From assembly GCF_001428625.1 (NCBI RefSeq), contig NZ_LMIE01000001.1, positions 1,126 through 65,125 on the forward strand: a stretch of DNA of 64,000 nucleotides. The letters are read 5' to 3'. Below are positions 34,843-44,303 of the stretch, in pieces; position 1 is the first letter of the stretch, and each line of letters opens with the position of its first letter. The DNA comes from Hydrogenophaga sp. Root209 (lineage in GTDB: Bacteria; Pseudomonadota; Gammaproteobacteria; Burkholderiales; Burkholderiaceae_C). Below the pieces are notes generated by a model. It searched no databases. It was not told where the DNA came from and worked only from the letters and a program-made list of their open reading frames with translations. A program made the translations under genes and the position numbers.

Positions 34843-35646
34843 CTACATCCTGAAATGTTCGCCGAGATAGACGCGGCGCACGTCCGCGTTCTCGACGATC
34901 TCGGCCGGAGTGCCGCTGGTGAGCACGTGGCCGTCGTTGATGATGTAGGCGCGGTCGCAGATGCCCAGGGTCTCGCGCACGTTGTGGTCGGTGATGAGCA
35001 CGCCGATGCCGCGCGACTTGAGGAAACCGATGATGCGCTGGATCTCGATCACGGCGATCGGGTCGATGCCGGCGAAGGGCTCGTCGAGCAGGATGAAACG
35101 CGGGTTGGTGGCCAGGGCGCGGGCGATCTCGACCCGGCGGCGCTCACCGCCCGAGAGGGCCGGCGCGGGCGAATCGCGCAGGTGGTCCACGTGCAGGTCC
35201 TTGAGCAGCTCGTCGAGCCGGGCTTCGATGGCGGCCTTGCTCAGGGTCTTGCCAGCTTCGTCCTCCTGCAACTCCAGCACGGCACGCACATTGTCGGCCA
35301 CGTTGAGCTTGCGAAAGATCGAGGCTTCCTGCGGCAGGTAGCCCAGGCCCAGGCGCGCACGGCGGTGGATGGGCAGGTCCTGGATGGCCTGGCCGTCGAG
35401 CAGGATCTGCCCGGCGTCCGAGCGCAGCAGGCCGACCAACATATAGAAAGAGGTGGTTTTGCCCGCGCCGTTGGGGCCCAGCAGGCCGACCACCTCGCCC
35501 TTGAAGACTGCGAGCGACACGTCCTTGACCACCTTGCGGCTGCCATAGGCCTTCTGCAGGCCCTGTGCCTCCAGCCGGCTGAGATCGGGGGCGGGCAACG
35601 GGCGCTTGCCCGGGCTCAAGGCCTGCGTCGCGGGCATCGCCGTCAC
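34843..35646 (-). CDS. lptB: LPS export ABC transporter ATP-binding protein
   Basis: A 267-residue ABC ATPase. Walker A is GPNGAGKTT (near residue 57), Q-loop [13 protein letters not shown], signature [16 protein letters not shown], Walker [17 protein letters not shown] and the switch [10 protein letters not shown], all diagnostic of LptB. It powers extraction of lipopolysaccharide from the inner membrane with LptFG. The N-terminus has an extra 20 or so residues before [10 protein letters not shown], a modest extension. The ATG overlaps the lptA stop (ATGA). Confidence 0.96.
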   Translation of the reverse strand: MTAMPATQALSPGKRPLPAPDLSRLEAQGLQKAYGSRKVVKDVSLAVFKGEVVGLLGPNGAGKTTSFYMLVGLLRSDAGQILLDGQAIQDLPIHRRARLGLGYLPQEASIFRKLNVADNVRAVLELQEDEAGKTLSKAAIEARLDELLKDLHVDHLRDSPAPALSGGERRRVEIARALATNPRFILLDEPFAGIDPIAVIEIQRIIGFLKSRGIGVLITDHNVRETLGICDRAYIINDGHVLTSGTPAEIVENADVRRVYLGEHFRM

Positions 35647-36278
35647 TGCTGACCCTCGCCAAGCTGGTTGCTGGGTCGCAGGTTGGCTGGCGGCGCCGGC
35701 CTGGGGGCGGGGGTGTCGTCCTTGGGCACGGGCGTGAGCATGGCACGCACGCGGCCGGTGGGGTTGTTGGCGGTGCGGTTGGCCACGCCACCGTCCACCG
35801 TGAAAACATCGGTGGTGTTGTTGTAAACGATCACACTGCCCGTGGTTTCGTCGTTGAGCTGGGTGCCTTTGAAGCGCTTGAGAATCGCATCGCCCACGAA
35901 ACGCACGGTGTCGGCCTGGCTGTCGTACTCGATGCGAAGGGCCGTGCCTTCAATGAATTCGTCCACACCGTCGCGCTTCTGGCGGAAAAAACCCGGGCTG
36001 CCGTTGACGATGCCGAACTGGTTGCCCTGGGCATCCTGACGCACCTCGACCTTGGCGCCCCGGATGACGATGGTGCCCTTGGTGATGACCACGTTGCCCG
36101 TGAAGATGCTGGTCTGGCGAACGTCGTCGTAACGCAAGGCATCGGCCTCGGCATTGAGCGGCAGGTTGCGATCGGCCTTTTCGGCCTGCGCTGCACCGGT
36201 CAGGAGCAAACCCACCGCCAGGCAGGCGCCCGGCCAGAACGACCGACGGAAGGAGAAGTGGGGCAAGGTGGAATGCAT
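35643..36278 (-). CDS. lptA: LPS transport periplasmic protein
   Basis: A 211-residue periplasmic beta-jellyroll protein that bridges LPS from LptC to LptD. Signal peptide [10 protein letters not shown]... ends near [12 protein letters not shown]. The OstA-like core shows [41 protein letters not shown] and [18 protein letters not shown]. The ATG at 36278 gives the best signal peptide; an ATG ten codons upstream is also in frame and neither has a strong Shine-Dalgarno. LptC and KdsC, often upstream of lptA, are not here: dsbA precedes it instead. Confidence 0.92.
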   Translation of the reverse strand: MHSTLPHFSFRRSFWPGACLAVGLLLTGAAQAEKADRNLPLNAEADALRYDDVRQTSIFTGNVVITKGTIVIRGAKVEVRQDAQGNQFGIVNGSPGFFRQKRDGVDEFIEGTALRIEYDSQADTVRFVGDAILKRFKGTQLNDETTGSVIVYNNTTDVFTVDGGVANRTANNPTGRVRAMLTPVPKDDTPAPRPAPPANLRPSNQLGEGQQ

Positions 36279-36419
36279 GGCGTTGTAGGGCACGAAACTT
36301 GCATTCATTGTAACGACCGGATGCAGCTTGAGCGGGCCCAAGCGCTCCCTTTACCGACTCTTTTCTCACATGAATTCATGGATGCCGTGGAAGTCGGCCG
36401 CACCTCGACACCACACCCC

Positions 36420-36457
36420 CCAAAGAGAAAGCCCGCACAAGCGGGCCTTCTCTTTGG
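36420..36457 (-). terminator. Rho-independent terminator of dsbA
   Basis: A long inverted repeat (CCAAAGAGAAAGCCCGC, loop ACAA, GCGGGCCTTCTCTTTGG) 12 bases past the dsbA stop. The stem is about 16 bp with one mismatch and a GC-rich core. It would separate dsbA from the lptA-lptB-rpoN unit on the same strand. Confidence 0.8.
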
Positions 36458-36468
36458 CATGACGCGAC

Positions 36469-37122
36469 TCAGGCCTTGCGCGCTGCTTCGGCGATCAATG
36501 CGTCGGCCACCACCAGGGTGCGGGAGCCCTGACCATTGACGTAGTAGCGACCGGCAACGCCCAGAGAGGGCGTGCCCTCGACCTGGTAGGCCTCCTGCAA
36601 CTGGGTGGCCTTGGCGGCCAGACCGACCGCCGCGCCGTTGTAGAACTCGTTGAAACGGGCCATGTCCACGCCACCCTGCTTTTCGATCCAGGCGGTGATG
36701 ACGGGCTGGGTGGTGAGTTGCTGGCGGTCCACATGCATCGCCTGGAACACCTTCGTGTGCAGCCGGTCCACCAGCTTCATGGCTTCCAGCGTGAAGTACA
36801 GGCGTTGCATGGGCACAAAAGCGGGGCTGAAGGCCACCGGCATGCGCCGCACGTTCACGTTGGCCGGCTTCTTCTTCATCCATTCGTCGAACGCGGGCTC
36901 GAAATTGAAGCAATGGATGCAGCTGTAGGCGAAGAATTCGACCACCTCGACCTGGCTGGCCGGGGTCTCCACGGGCGCGGGGCGACTCAGGCGAACGAAA
37001 TCGGTGCCTTCCTTGGGCGCCACGCGCTGGGCCAGCGCAGGGGTGAGCGTCAGGCCGCCGGTGGCGGCCAGGGCGGTGGTGCCAGCGGCCAGCAGGGACC
37101 GGGAAAAATCACGACGTTGCAT
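36469..37122 (-). CDS. dsbA: Thiol:disulfide interchange protein DsbA
   Basis: A 217-residue periplasmic oxidase that introduces disulfides into exported proteins. A signal peptide with RR (MQRRDFSRSLLAAGTTALAA) precedes a thioredoxin fold with the active site FFAYSCIHCFNF (CIHC, near residue 68), a helical insert, and the cis-Pro loop VEGTPSLGVAGRYYVNG near 182. A DsbB partner is not in the window. It ends just before a strong terminator. Confidence 0.94.
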   Translation of the reverse strand: MQRRDFSRSLLAAGTTALAATGGLTLTPALAQRVAPKEGTDFVRLSRPAPVETPASQVEVVEFFAYSCIHCFNFEPAFDEWMKKKPANVNVRRMPVAFSPAFVPMQRLYFTLEAMKLVDRLHTKVFQAMHVDRQQLTTQPVITAWIEKQGGVDMARFNEFYNGAAVGLAAKATQLQEAYQVEGTPSLGVAGRYYVNGQGSRTLVVADALIAEAARKA

Positions 37123-37197
37123 GGAATCAGACTCCTTGATGAGGCTTGCTTGGGGCAGCCAGTGCGCTGAAAGTTCCCGATCTGCCTGGGCGGCGGA

Positions 37198-37884
37198 TCA
37201 GCGCTGGACGCGCACCAGCGCCGCTTCGACACCATTGGCGGCCAGTTGCTCCTGGGTGAGATCGGCCAGCGCCTTCTGGTTGAACGGACCCACGCGCACG
37301 CGGTACACGGTTCGGCCGGATTGTTCGCGCTCGGTCACATCGGCGTTGATGCCCAACATGGCGAGCTTGGCACGTTGGGTTTCGGCGTCTTCCGGCGAGC
37401 GGAAGGCGCCGGCCTGCACGAAGTAGGTGAACGGGTCCGCCCCGGGCGCGGGCGCGGCTGCGGGAGGTGTGCCCGCGGGCGCGGCGACCGGTGGCGTGCC
37501 CAGCCTGGACTGGACCAGTTCACCCAGGGGGTCGGCGGCCGGCTTGCTTGCGGCTGCGGGCACGGCTGGGAGACCCTTGCCGTCGGCCGGTGGCACCACG
37601 ATCGCACCTGCTGCCTCCGGTGCCGGCACCGCCGCCGGAGCGGTCTCGCCATTGAGCATCTTGTTGGGGTTCCAGCCTTTGTTGCGCTCGGTTTCCAGCG
37701 CGTCCTGGCCGGCGTTGCGCGACACATTGCGGTCAACAAACGGGATCGGAACGCGTGTGACGTAGACCGCCACCGCGAGCGCAATGCCCAGCCCCACCAG
37801 CAGACCCACCACGAGGCCGATCAAGGTGCCGCCGAGCGAACTCCGGGATTGCACAGATTTCTTTTTCATCGCTTGTTTCGCCAT
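37198..37884 (-). CDS. SPOR-domain membrane protein (FtsN-like)
   Basis: A 228-residue bitopic protein: a short basic cytosolic tail ([16 protein letters not shown]), one transmembrane segment (LGGTLIGLVVGLLVGLGIALAVAVYV trimmed: residues 18-42), a Pro/Ala-rich periplasmic linker and a C-terminal SPOR domain (FTYFVQAGAFRSPEDAETQR and VYRVRVGPF). SPOR domains bind denuded septal peptidoglycan, so a divisome role like FtsN is likely. The start overlaps the argS stop (TGATG), and dsbA follows 75 bases later. Confidence 0.88.
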   Translation of the reverse strand: MAKQAMKKKSVQSRSSLGGTLIGLVVGLLVGLGIALAVAVYVTRVPIPFVDRNVSRNAGQDALETERNKGWNPNKMLNGETAPAAVPAPEAAGAIVVPPADGKGLPAVPAAASKPAADPLGELVQSRLGTPPVAAPAGTPPAAAPAPGADPFTYFVQAGAFRSPEDAETQRAKLAMLGINADVTEREQSGRTVYRVRVGPFNQKALADLTQEQLAANGVEAALVRVQR

Positions 37885-39557
37885 CACATTTTCTGCGGGG
37901 CACTCACGCCCAGCACTGCCAAACCATTGTGCAACACCTGCGCGGTGGCCGCGACCAGGGCCAGGCGCGCCATCTTCACCACAGCGTCGTCGACCAGGAT
38001 GCGCTCGGCGTCGTAGTAGCTGTGGTAGCTCGCGGCCAGTTCGCGCAGGTAGAAGGTCACGTCGTGCGGCGCGAGGTCGCGCGCGGCGTCGCTCAGCATG
38101 GCGGGGTATTTGGCCAGCAGCAGCATCAGGGCCTGGGCCGGCGCGCTGTCAAGCGCGGACAGGTCGGCGTCTTTCAGTGTGGCCACATCGCCGCCCCAGC
38201 TGGCCAGCACCGAGCAGATGCGCGCGTGCGCGTACTGCACGTAGTAGACCGGGTTGTCGTTGTTCTTCTGCACCGCCAGGTCCACGTCGAAGGTGTATTC
38301 GGTGTCGGGCTTGCGCGAGAGCAGGAAGAAGCGCACCGCGTCCTTGCTGGTCCATTCGATCAGGTCGCGCAGCGTCACGTAGCTGCCGGCGCGCTTGCTG
38401 ATCTTGACTTCTTCGCCACCCTTGACCACGCGCACCATGGTGTGCAGCACGTAGTCGGGGTAGCCCTCCGGGATGCCCACGTTGGCCGCCTGCAGGCCAG
38501 CGCGCACGCGGGCAATCGTGCCGTGGTGGTCGGTGCCCTGGATGTTGATGACCTTGGTGAAGCCGCGCTCCCACTTGCTGATGTGGTACGCCACGTCGGG
38601 CACGAAGTAGGTGAACGAACCGTCGGACTTGCGCATCACGCGGTCCTTGTCGTCCCCGTAGTCGGTGCTTTTGAGCCACAGCGCGCCGTCCTGTTCGTAG
38701 GTCTTGCCGGCGTCGATGAGTTTCTGCACCGTGGCCTCAACCCGCCCGCTGGTGTACAGGCTGGACTCCAGGTAGTAGTGGTCGAACTTCACCGCGAAGG
38801 CCTGCAGGTCCAGGTCCTGTTCGTGGCGCAGGTAGGCCACGGCAAACTGGCGCATGCCGTCGAGGTCGTTGATGTCGCCGCTGGCGGTGAACTCGCGGTC
38901 GTCGGCCTTCACCGTTTTCTTCGCCAGGAAGTCGGCCGCGATGTCGGCGATGTAGTCGCCGTTGTAGGCGGACTCGGGCCACTGCGGATCCCCCGGCTTG
39001 AAGCCCTGCGCACGCAGGTGGGTGGAGGTGCCCAGCGTGGCGATCTGCACCCCCGCGTCGTTGTAATAGAACTCCCGGTGCACGCTCCAGCCCTGGGTCT
39101 GGAACAGGCTGCAGATCGCGTCTCCCAACGCTGCCTGGCGACCGTGGCCCACGTGCAGCGGGCCGGTGGGGTTGGCCGACACGAACTCCACCATCAGCTT
39201 CTGGCCGTTGGACTCCGCGATGCCGAAGCGCGCACCAGCGGCCAGCACCTCGCGCACGATCTGCTGTTTGGCCGCAGGTCTGAGGCGGATGTTGATGAAG
39301 CCGGGGCCGGCGATGTCGATGTCGGACACCCACTGCGCGTATTCCGGGCGAGCCAGCAGCGCTGCGCGCAAGGTATCGGCCAACTGGCGCGGATTGAGCT
39401 TGAGCGGTTTGGCCAGCTGCATGGCCGCGGTGCTAGCGAAATCGCCGTGCGCCGCCACCTTGGGCGACTCGAACGCAGCGCGCGCGCCCGCGCCGGACAA
39501 AAGTGTGTCGAGCTCGGCGGCCAGGCCGTCGAGCAATTCCTGTTTGATCTTGAGCAT
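37884..39557 (-). CDS. argS: Arginyl-tRNA synthetase
   Basis: A 557-residue class I aminoacyl-tRNA synthetase that charges tRNA-Arg. The N-terminal Add-1 domain (residues 1-110) is followed by the catalytic core with [20 protein letters not shown] (HVGH signature) near 130 and KISKRAG, the KMSKS equivalent, near 375. The C-terminal helical anticodon-binding domain ends in [10 protein letters not shown]. Length and order are normal. It is coupled to the SPOR gene, an arrangement I recall as common in related betaproteobacteria. Confidence 0.97.
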   Translation of the reverse strand: MLKIKQELLDGLAAELDTLLSGAGARAAFESPKVAAHGDFASTAAMQLAKPLKLNPRQLADTLRAALLARPEYAQWVSDIDIAGPGFINIRLRPAAKQQIVREVLAAGARFGIAESNGQKLMVEFVSANPTGPLHVGHGRQAALGDAICSLFQTQGWSVHREFYYNDAGVQIATLGTSTHLRAQGFKPGDPQWPESAYNGDYIADIAADFLAKKTVKADDREFTASGDINDLDGMRQFAVAYLRHEQDLDLQAFAVKFDHYYLESSLYTSGRVEATVQKLIDAGKTYEQDGALWLKSTDYGDDKDRVMRKSDGSFTYFVPDVAYHISKWERGFTKVINIQGTDHHGTIARVRAGLQAANVGIPEGYPDYVLHTMVRVVKGGEEVKISKRAGSYVTLRDLIEWTSKDAVRFFLLSRKPDTEYTFDVDLAVQKNNDNPVYYVQYAHARICSVLASWGGDVATLKDADLSALDSAPAQALMLLLAKYPAMLSDAARDLAPHDVTFYLRELAASYHSYYDAERILVDDAVVKMARLALVAATAQVLHNGLAVLGVSAPQKM

Positions 39558-39569
39558 AGAGAGGGGATT

Positions 39570-40445
39570 TTAGGCGGGGGGCTGCGACAGCCATTGCGCC
39601 CAGTGGTCGATGCAGGCGCGCAGCTTGGGCAGGCGGTGGCGCTCGGCCAGCATCACGGCGTAAATCGGGATGCGGCTGTGGTCGAACCAGTCGTCGAGCA
39701 CGGGCACCAGTTCGCCGCGCGCCATGTGCGGTGCGGACAGCAGGTCGTTCAGGCGCGCGATGCCCACGCCGCGCAGCGCCAGCGAGAGCAGGATCGCCGA
39801 GTTGTCGGTGCGCGTGTGGCCTTGGGCGAGAAACACCGCACCCTTGGGCTGGCCCGCGCGGGCGGCCCAGGGCCAGCGGTTGAGCCCCGGGCTGGCGCTG
39901 CTGGTGATCAGGCGGTGCGACACCAGTTCGTCCGGATGCCGGGGCGTGCCGAAGCGGGCGAGGTAGCCGGGCGCGGCGCAGAGCCGGCGGCCATGTTCGG
40001 CGATAGGGCGCGCCACCAGGTTGTCGCCCAGCACCGCGCCGGTGCGGATGGCGATGTCCACGCCGTCGCGCGCCATGTCGCTGATGCGGTCGTCGGCCAG
40101 CACCTCCAGCTGCAGTTGCGGGTGCGCCTCGTACAGCGACGGCAGGCTGGGCACGATCAGGGTCTCGGCCAGCACCGGGCTCACGCTCAGGCGCACCCAG
40201 CCGCTCGGGCCGGCGCGCTTGTGGCGGAACGCCGCGGCCAGTTCGTCGCGCGTGTCGAGCAGGCGGCGCGCGTGCGCCGCGAAGGTGTCGCCCTCGTCGG
40301 TCAGGCTCAGGCCGTGGGTGCTGCGGTGCATCAGCCGCGCGCCGCAGCGCTCTTCGAGCCGCACCAGCGTGCGCGAGACCAGGCTCACCGGCGCGGCCGC
40401 ATTGTGCTGGTTTTGCAAAAAACGCAAAGCCATTGAGCAAATCAA
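39570..40445 (-). CDS. LysR-family regulator with damaged N-terminal HTH
   Basis: The open frame gives 291 residues. From VSRTLVRLEERCGARLMHRS onward it is a normal LysR protein, including the effector domain (VRLSVSPVLAETLIVPSLPSL, DGVDIAIRTG). The first about 20 residues do not form helices 1-2 of the winged helix. Upstream in another frame (to about 40467) the DNA encodes RLDLLNGFAFFAK, a typical LysR start, so a frameshift near a T6 run and a loss of about 8 codons probably broke the gene. The divergent small gene/tautomerase would be its natural target. Confidence 0.65.
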   Translation of the reverse strand: MICSMALRFLQNQHNAAAPVSLVSRTLVRLEERCGARLMHRSTHGLSLTDEGDTFAAHARRLLDTRDELAAAFRHKRAGPSGWVRLSVSPVLAETLIVPSLPSLYEAHPQLQLEVLADDRISDMARDGVDIAIRTGAVLGDNLVARPIAEHGRRLCAAPGYLARFGTPRHPDELVSHRLITSSASPGLNRWPWAARAGQPKGAVFLAQGHTRTDNSAILLSLALRGVGIARLNDLLSAPHMARGELVPVLDDWFDHSRIPIYAVMLAERHRLPKLRACIDHWAQWLSQPPA

Positions 40446-40510
40446 GGCGTTTCCGATTCGCGGTCACATCAATACAGTGAATCACCCGCCCCCAGACCCA
40501 GGAGATCGCC

Positions 40511-40732
40511 ATGAGCCAGCCCAGCCGCCCCAACCCCCACGACTATGCGAGCGCCCGCCGTGGCGCCGAGCACCTGCGCCGCGAGGCCGTCGACGAACTC
40601 TGGCGCGGCGCCGACGCCGTGCTGGACCGCGTCTGCCTCGACGCGAGCGCCCGCCTGGCGCGCAGCACGCAGCGCCTGCAGGCGCGGCTGCGGCGCCACC
40701 GGGCTGGCGCTGCGCCAACCCTGGCGGCCTGA
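40511..40732 (+). CDS. Small hypothetical protein (73 aa)
   Basis: An Arg/Ala-rich, mostly helical 73-residue protein: HDYASARRGAEHLRREAVDEL then LDRVCLDASARLARS. A good AGGAG lies 6 bases before the ATG, and it sits between the divergent LysR gene and the tautomerase gene (18 bases downstream), so it is probably translated and co-transcribed with it. No family recognised; a DNA- or RNA-binding role is possible from its basic charge but not shown. Confidence 0.6.
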   Translation: MSQPSRPNPHDYASARRGAEHLRREAVDELWRGADAVLDRVCLDASARLARSTQRLQARLRRHRAGAAPTLAA

Positions 40733-40749
40733 GACGCGGGGAGCACGCC

Positions 40750-41130
40750 ATGCCCCTCGTCACCCTCACGGTCCGTCAATCCGCATCCCCGGCGCTCAAG
40801 GCCGGCATTCTCGATGCCGTGCATGCGGCGCTGGTGTCCACCGGCGTGCCGCCGGCCGACCGTTTCCAGCGCGTGCTGGCGCTGAGCGAAGAGGACTTCC
40901 GCTTCGACCCGCGCTACCCCGACCTGGACAGTGATCGCACACCGGACTTCGCCCTGATCGACATCCTGTGGTCAGCGGGCCGCAGCGTGAAGGTCAAGCG
41001 TGCCCTGCTCGCCCACCTCATGGCATCGCTGGCGGTGGCGGGGGTTCAGACCGAGCAGGTCATGGTGTGCTTCCAGGAAACGACCTGGGAGAACTGGTCG
41101 TTTGGCGGCGGCCGGATGCCGCACGTCTGA
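40750..41130 (+). CDS. Tautomerase-family protein
   Basis: A 126-residue protein beginning MPLVTLTVRQS, but the catalytic residue of 4-oxalocrotonate tautomerases, Pro-1 after Met removal, is present. The rest (ILDAVHAALVSTGVPPADRFQRV and DFALIDILWSAGRSVKVKRAL, ending GVQTEQVMVCFQETTWENWSFGGGR) fits the longer MSAD/CHMI-like tautomerases that handle dehalogenation or isomerisation of unsaturated acids. GGGGAG lies 6 bases upstream. Physiological substrate unknown. Confidence 0.85.
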   Translation: MPLVTLTVRQSASPALKAGILDAVHAALVSTGVPPADRFQRVLALSEEDFRFDPRYPDLDSDRTPDFALIDILWSAGRSVKVKRALLAHLMASLAVAGVQTEQVMVCFQETTWENWSFGGGRMPHV

Positions 41131-41145
41131 GGTGGCGGGCCCGCC

Positions 41146-42060
41146 TCAGGCGGGCTGCGCCATCGGCCGCAGGTGCTCGCGCGCCGCGGCCTTCACCGCC
41201 GCCGTGAGCCGTTGGGCCGAGAGCGACTCGTGCGCCCAGTGCTGCCAGTAGAGCACCACGTCCACGGTCGCATCGGGCAGCAGTTCCTGCAGGCCGGGGC
41301 GCTGCACCAGGTGCTGCTCGGGCACCATGCCCCAGCCCAGGCCGAGCTCGATGGCCGTTTCAAACGCCTCGACCGCCGGCGCGAAGTGGCGTGGGTAATT
41401 GGGCTGACGCAGACCAAAGTGCTGTTCGAGGAACGCGTCCTGCAGCGCGTCCTTGCGGTTGAAGATGATGGCCGGCTGCGCCAGCAGCTTGTGCACCGAC
41501 ACCGCACCGCGCGGCGTGCGGCAGCGTTGCACCACGGCGGGCGCGGCCACGCAGCGGTAGCGCATCACGCCCAGCGGCTCGGCCACGCAGCCACGCATCG
41601 CCGTGGCCAGCGTGGTCACGCAACCCATGACGTCGCCGCTTTTCAAGGCGTCGTGCGTGTGGTCCTGGTCGTCGATCAGGATCTCCAGCAGCAGGTGGTG
41701 GCGCTGCAGCAAGGCGGCCACGCCGGGCAAGAACCAGCTGGCCACCGAATCGGCGTTGATGGCCACGCCCAGGCTTTGCCAGCGCAAGCCGCTTCGGGGC
41801 TGCGCACCGCCCTGCAAGCCGTCGAGCAGATCGGCCTCCATCAGGCGCACCTGTTTCACATGGCCCAGCAGCGCCTGGCCGGCCGGCGTGGCGCGCACCT
41901 GTTTGCCGCGCACCAGCAGGCGCTGGCCCAGCGTGTCTTCGAGCGACTTGATGCGCAGCGACACCGCCGCCAGCGTGAGCGAAAGGGCCTTGGCGGCCGG
42001 GCCGAAACCGCCGTGTTCGATCACGGCGTTGAGGGCCTCCAGTTGGCGGGCGTCGAGCAT
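41146..42060 (-). CDS. argP: ArgP/IciA-type LysR regulator
   Basis: A 304-residue LysR-type regulator of the ArgP (IciA) subgroup. The winged helix shows QLEALNAVIEHGGFGPAAKAL and LTLAAVSLRIKSLED; the effector domain has INADSVASWFLPGV and IEL... LIDDQDHTHDAL, typical of ArgP, which senses Lys/Arg and activates the LysE/ArgO exporter gene. A LysE-type exporter lies 7.4 kb away at 49506, separated by the ethanolamine genes. A GCCCGCC-TCA-GGCGGGC hairpin (41139-41155) spans its 3' end. Confidence 0.82.
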   Translation of the reverse strand: MLDARQLEALNAVIEHGGFGPAAKALSLTLAAVSLRIKSLEDTLGQRLLVRGKQVRATPAGQALLGHVKQVRLMEADLLDGLQGGAQPRSGLRWQSLGVAINADSVASWFLPGVAALLQRHHLLLEILIDDQDHTHDALKSGDVMGCVTTLATAMRGCVAEPLGVMRYRCVAAPAVVQRCRTPRGAVSVHKLLAQPAIIFNRKDALQDAFLEQHFGLRQPNYPRHFAPAVEAFETAIELGLGWGMVPEQHLVQRPGLQELLPDATVDVVLYWQHWAHESLSAQRLTAAVKAAAREHLRPMAQPA

Positions 42061-42101
42061 GGCGCTTGAGAAAAACTCAACCCGAACGGGTTTGGTGAGT
42101 T

Positions 42102-42890
42102 TCAGTTTAAGCCCGGCGCACTCCCTGCTGGGGTGGGCAGACCGGTCAGCGGCAGGCCGCTGTGGTCCTTGAGCCCGACACCGGTGAGCCCCAGGCGGCG
42201 GCTCTCGCCGAGCAGCCAGGCCAGGCGGCGCGCGGCGGTGTCCAGGTCCTGCCCGGCGGGGCGCACGTTGGAAATGCAGTTGCGTTGCGCGTCGCTGCAG
42301 CCCACGCGCGGCGCGTGGGTGAGGTAGATGCCCACGCTGTCGGGCGAACTCAGGCCGGGGCGCTCGCCCACCACCATGGCCACCGCGGCGGCGCCCAGGC
42401 GCTCACCCACCTCGTCGGCCACCGCCACCCGCGCCTGGCGCACCACCACGAGCGGCCCGAGCCGGACCGCGGGGTCGAGCGCGCGGCGGATCGCGCCCAG
42501 CAGCGCCGCGCCGTGTTGCTGGATGCCCAGGGCCGAGAGGCCGTCGCCCAGCACCAGCACCAGATCGGGGCTGGTGGCATCGGGCGGTCCGAGCCGCGCC
42601 ACGCTCTCGTCGTCCAGCCGCCGCCCGAGGTCGGGCCGCAGCAGGTACTCGTGGCGGTCGCGCGCCTGGCTGTGCAGCAGCAGCGGCGACGGCCAGCCCT
42701 GCCGCTGCAGGTCCGCGCAGAGGGCCTCGGTGTCCAGCGGCAGGTGGATGGCGTCTCGCGCCTGCGCGTGGGCCAGCGCGAAATCGAGCACCTCGCGCGT
42801 GGGCAGGCTCACGCCGGTACGCCCGAGCGCGATGCGCGCCGGGGTGTGCTGGCGCAGGTGCGCCCAGAGGTCGCGGCTGGGTGTGCTCAT
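42102..42890 (-). CDS. eutC: Ethanolamine ammonia-lyase small subunit
   Basis: A 262-residue small subunit that with EutB forms the adenosylcobalamin-dependent ethanolamine ammonia-lyase, splitting ethanolamine into acetaldehyde and ammonia. Motifs: ARIALGRTGVSLPTREVLDF, HSQARDRHEYLLRPDLGRRL, DLVLVLGDGLSALGIQQH and ISNVRPAGQD. The ATG overlaps the eutB stop (ATGA), so subunits are coupled. No microcompartment shell gene is adjacent. Confidence 0.95.
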   Translation of the reverse strand: MSTPSRDLWAHLRQHTPARIALGRTGVSLPTREVLDFALAHAQARDAIHLPLDTEALCADLQRQGWPSPLLLHSQARDRHEYLLRPDLGRRLDDESVARLGPPDATSPDLVLVLGDGLSALGIQQHGAALLGAIRRALDPAVRLGPLVVVRQARVAVADEVGERLGAAAVAMVVGERPGLSSPDSVGIYLTHAPRVGCSDAQRNCISNVRPAGQDLDTAARRLAWLLGESRRLGLTGVGLKDHSGLPLTGLPTPAGSAPGLN

Positions 42891-44281
42891 GCGGGTAGTG
42901 GCAGGGTCCACAGCGAAGACGGCAGCGCCGGCTGGCGCGGCGCGGGCAGCAGTTGGCCACGCGCGTCGGTCAGGCCCACGCCCTGCAGCCAGGTCTCGAA
43001 CTCGGGTGCGCGCTTCAGGCCCAGCATCTCGCGCAGCACCAGCGCGTCGTGGAACGAGGTGCTCTGGTAGTTCAGCATGATGTCGTCGGCGCCAGGCACG
43101 CCGATCAGGAAATTCAGCCCCGCGGTGGCCAGCAGCACCATGAGGTTGTCCATGTCGTCGCTGTCGGCCTCGGCGTGGTTGGTGTAGCAGATGTCGCAGC
43201 CCATGGGCAGGCCCAGCAGCTTGCCGCAGAAGTGGTCTTCGAGCCCCGCGCGGGTGATCTGCTTGCCATCAAACAGGTACTCCGGCCCGATGAAGCCGAC
43301 CACGGTGTTCACCAGCAGCGGCTTGTAGCGACGCGCCACCGCGTAGGCGCGCGCCTCGCAGGTCTGCTGGTCCAGGCCGTGGTGGGCGTTGGCCGAGAGC
43401 GCGCTGCCCTGACCGGTTTCGAAATACATGAGGTTGTTCCCCACCGTGCCCCGCCCCAGCGCCTGCGCCATGGCGTGGGCCTCGTCGAGCAGCGCGAGGT
43501 CGATGCCGAACGAGCTGTTGGCCGCCTGCGTGCCGGCGATGGACTGGAACACCAGGTCCACCGGCGCGCCGTGCGCCATGGCCTGCATGGTGTTGGTGAC
43601 GTGGGTGAGCACGCAGGTCTGGGTCGGGATCTCGCCGCGCGCCAGCACGTCGGCCAATATGTGGTTGAGGCGCACCAGGTCGGGCACGCTGTCGGACACC
43701 GGGTTGATGCCGACCACCGCATCGCCCGCACCGTGCATCAGGCCATCGATCATGCTGGCGACGATACCGGCGGGGTCGTCGGTCGGGTGGTTGGGCTGCA
43801 GGCGCACCGAGAGGTGGCCGCGCAAGCCCTGCGTGTTGCGAAAGCGCGTGACCACCTCGCAGCGTTTGGCCACCAGCATCAGGTCCTGGTTGCGCATGAG
43901 CTTGCTGACCGCGGCCACCATCTCGGGCGTGAGGCCGGGCGTCAGCCCGCGCAGCACCTCCGGCGTGGCCTGCGCGGACAACAGCCAGTCGCGCAAACCG
44001 CCCACCGTGAGCGAGGCAACCGGCGCGAAGGCAGCGGCGTCGTGGCTGTCGAGGATCAGGCGCGTGACTTCGTCGTCTTCGTAGGGGATGAGCGCTTCGT
44101 TGAGGAAGACGGACAGTGGCATGTCGGCCAGCACCCAGCGCGCGGCGACCCGCTCCTGCTCGGTGGCGGCGGCCACGCCGGCCAGGCAGTCGCCCGAGCG
44201 CAACGGCGTGGCCTTGGCCATCACCTCGCGCAAGCTGGCGAACCGGTGGTTGTGCCCCCCGAGAGTGACAGACAGGCTCAC
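42887..44281 (-). CDS. eutB: Ethanolamine ammonia-lyase large subunit
   Basis: A 464-residue TIM-barrel large subunit carrying the substrate site at the cobalamin. Visible blocks are RSGDCLAGVAA, RLQPNHPTDDPAGI, GINPVSDSV, VVGFIGPEYLFDGKQITRAGLEDHF and GCDICYTNHAEAD, all standard EutB. Length is normal. It follows the ethanolamine permease by 22 bases and is overlapped by eutC, forming a permease-eutB-eutC operon. No B12 riboswitch was seen upstream of the operon. Confidence 0.97.
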   Translation of the reverse strand: MSLSVTLGGHNHRFASLREVMAKATPLRSGDCLAGVAAATEQERVAARWVLADMPLSVFLNEALIPYEDDEVTRLILDSHDAAAFAPVASLTVGGLRDWLLSAQATPEVLRGLTPGLTPEMVAAVSKLMRNQDLMLVAKRCEVVTRFRNTQGLRGHLSVRLQPNHPTDDPAGIVASMIDGLMHGAGDAVVGINPVSDSVPDLVRLNHILADVLARGEIPTQTCVLTHVTNTMQAMAHGAPVDLVFQSIAGTQAANSSFGIDLALLDEAHAMAQALGRGTVGNNLMYFETGQGSALSANAHHGLDQQTCEARAYAVARRYKPLLVNTVVGFIGPEYLFDGKQITRAGLEDHFCGKLLGLPMGCDICYTNHAEADSDDMDNLMVLLATAGLNFLIGVPGADDIMLNYQSTSFHDALVLREMLGLKRAPEFETWLQGVGLTDARGQLLPAPRQPALPSSLWTLPLPA

Positions 44282-44303
44282 GGTTGCACGCCCCTTGCCC
44301 GAC

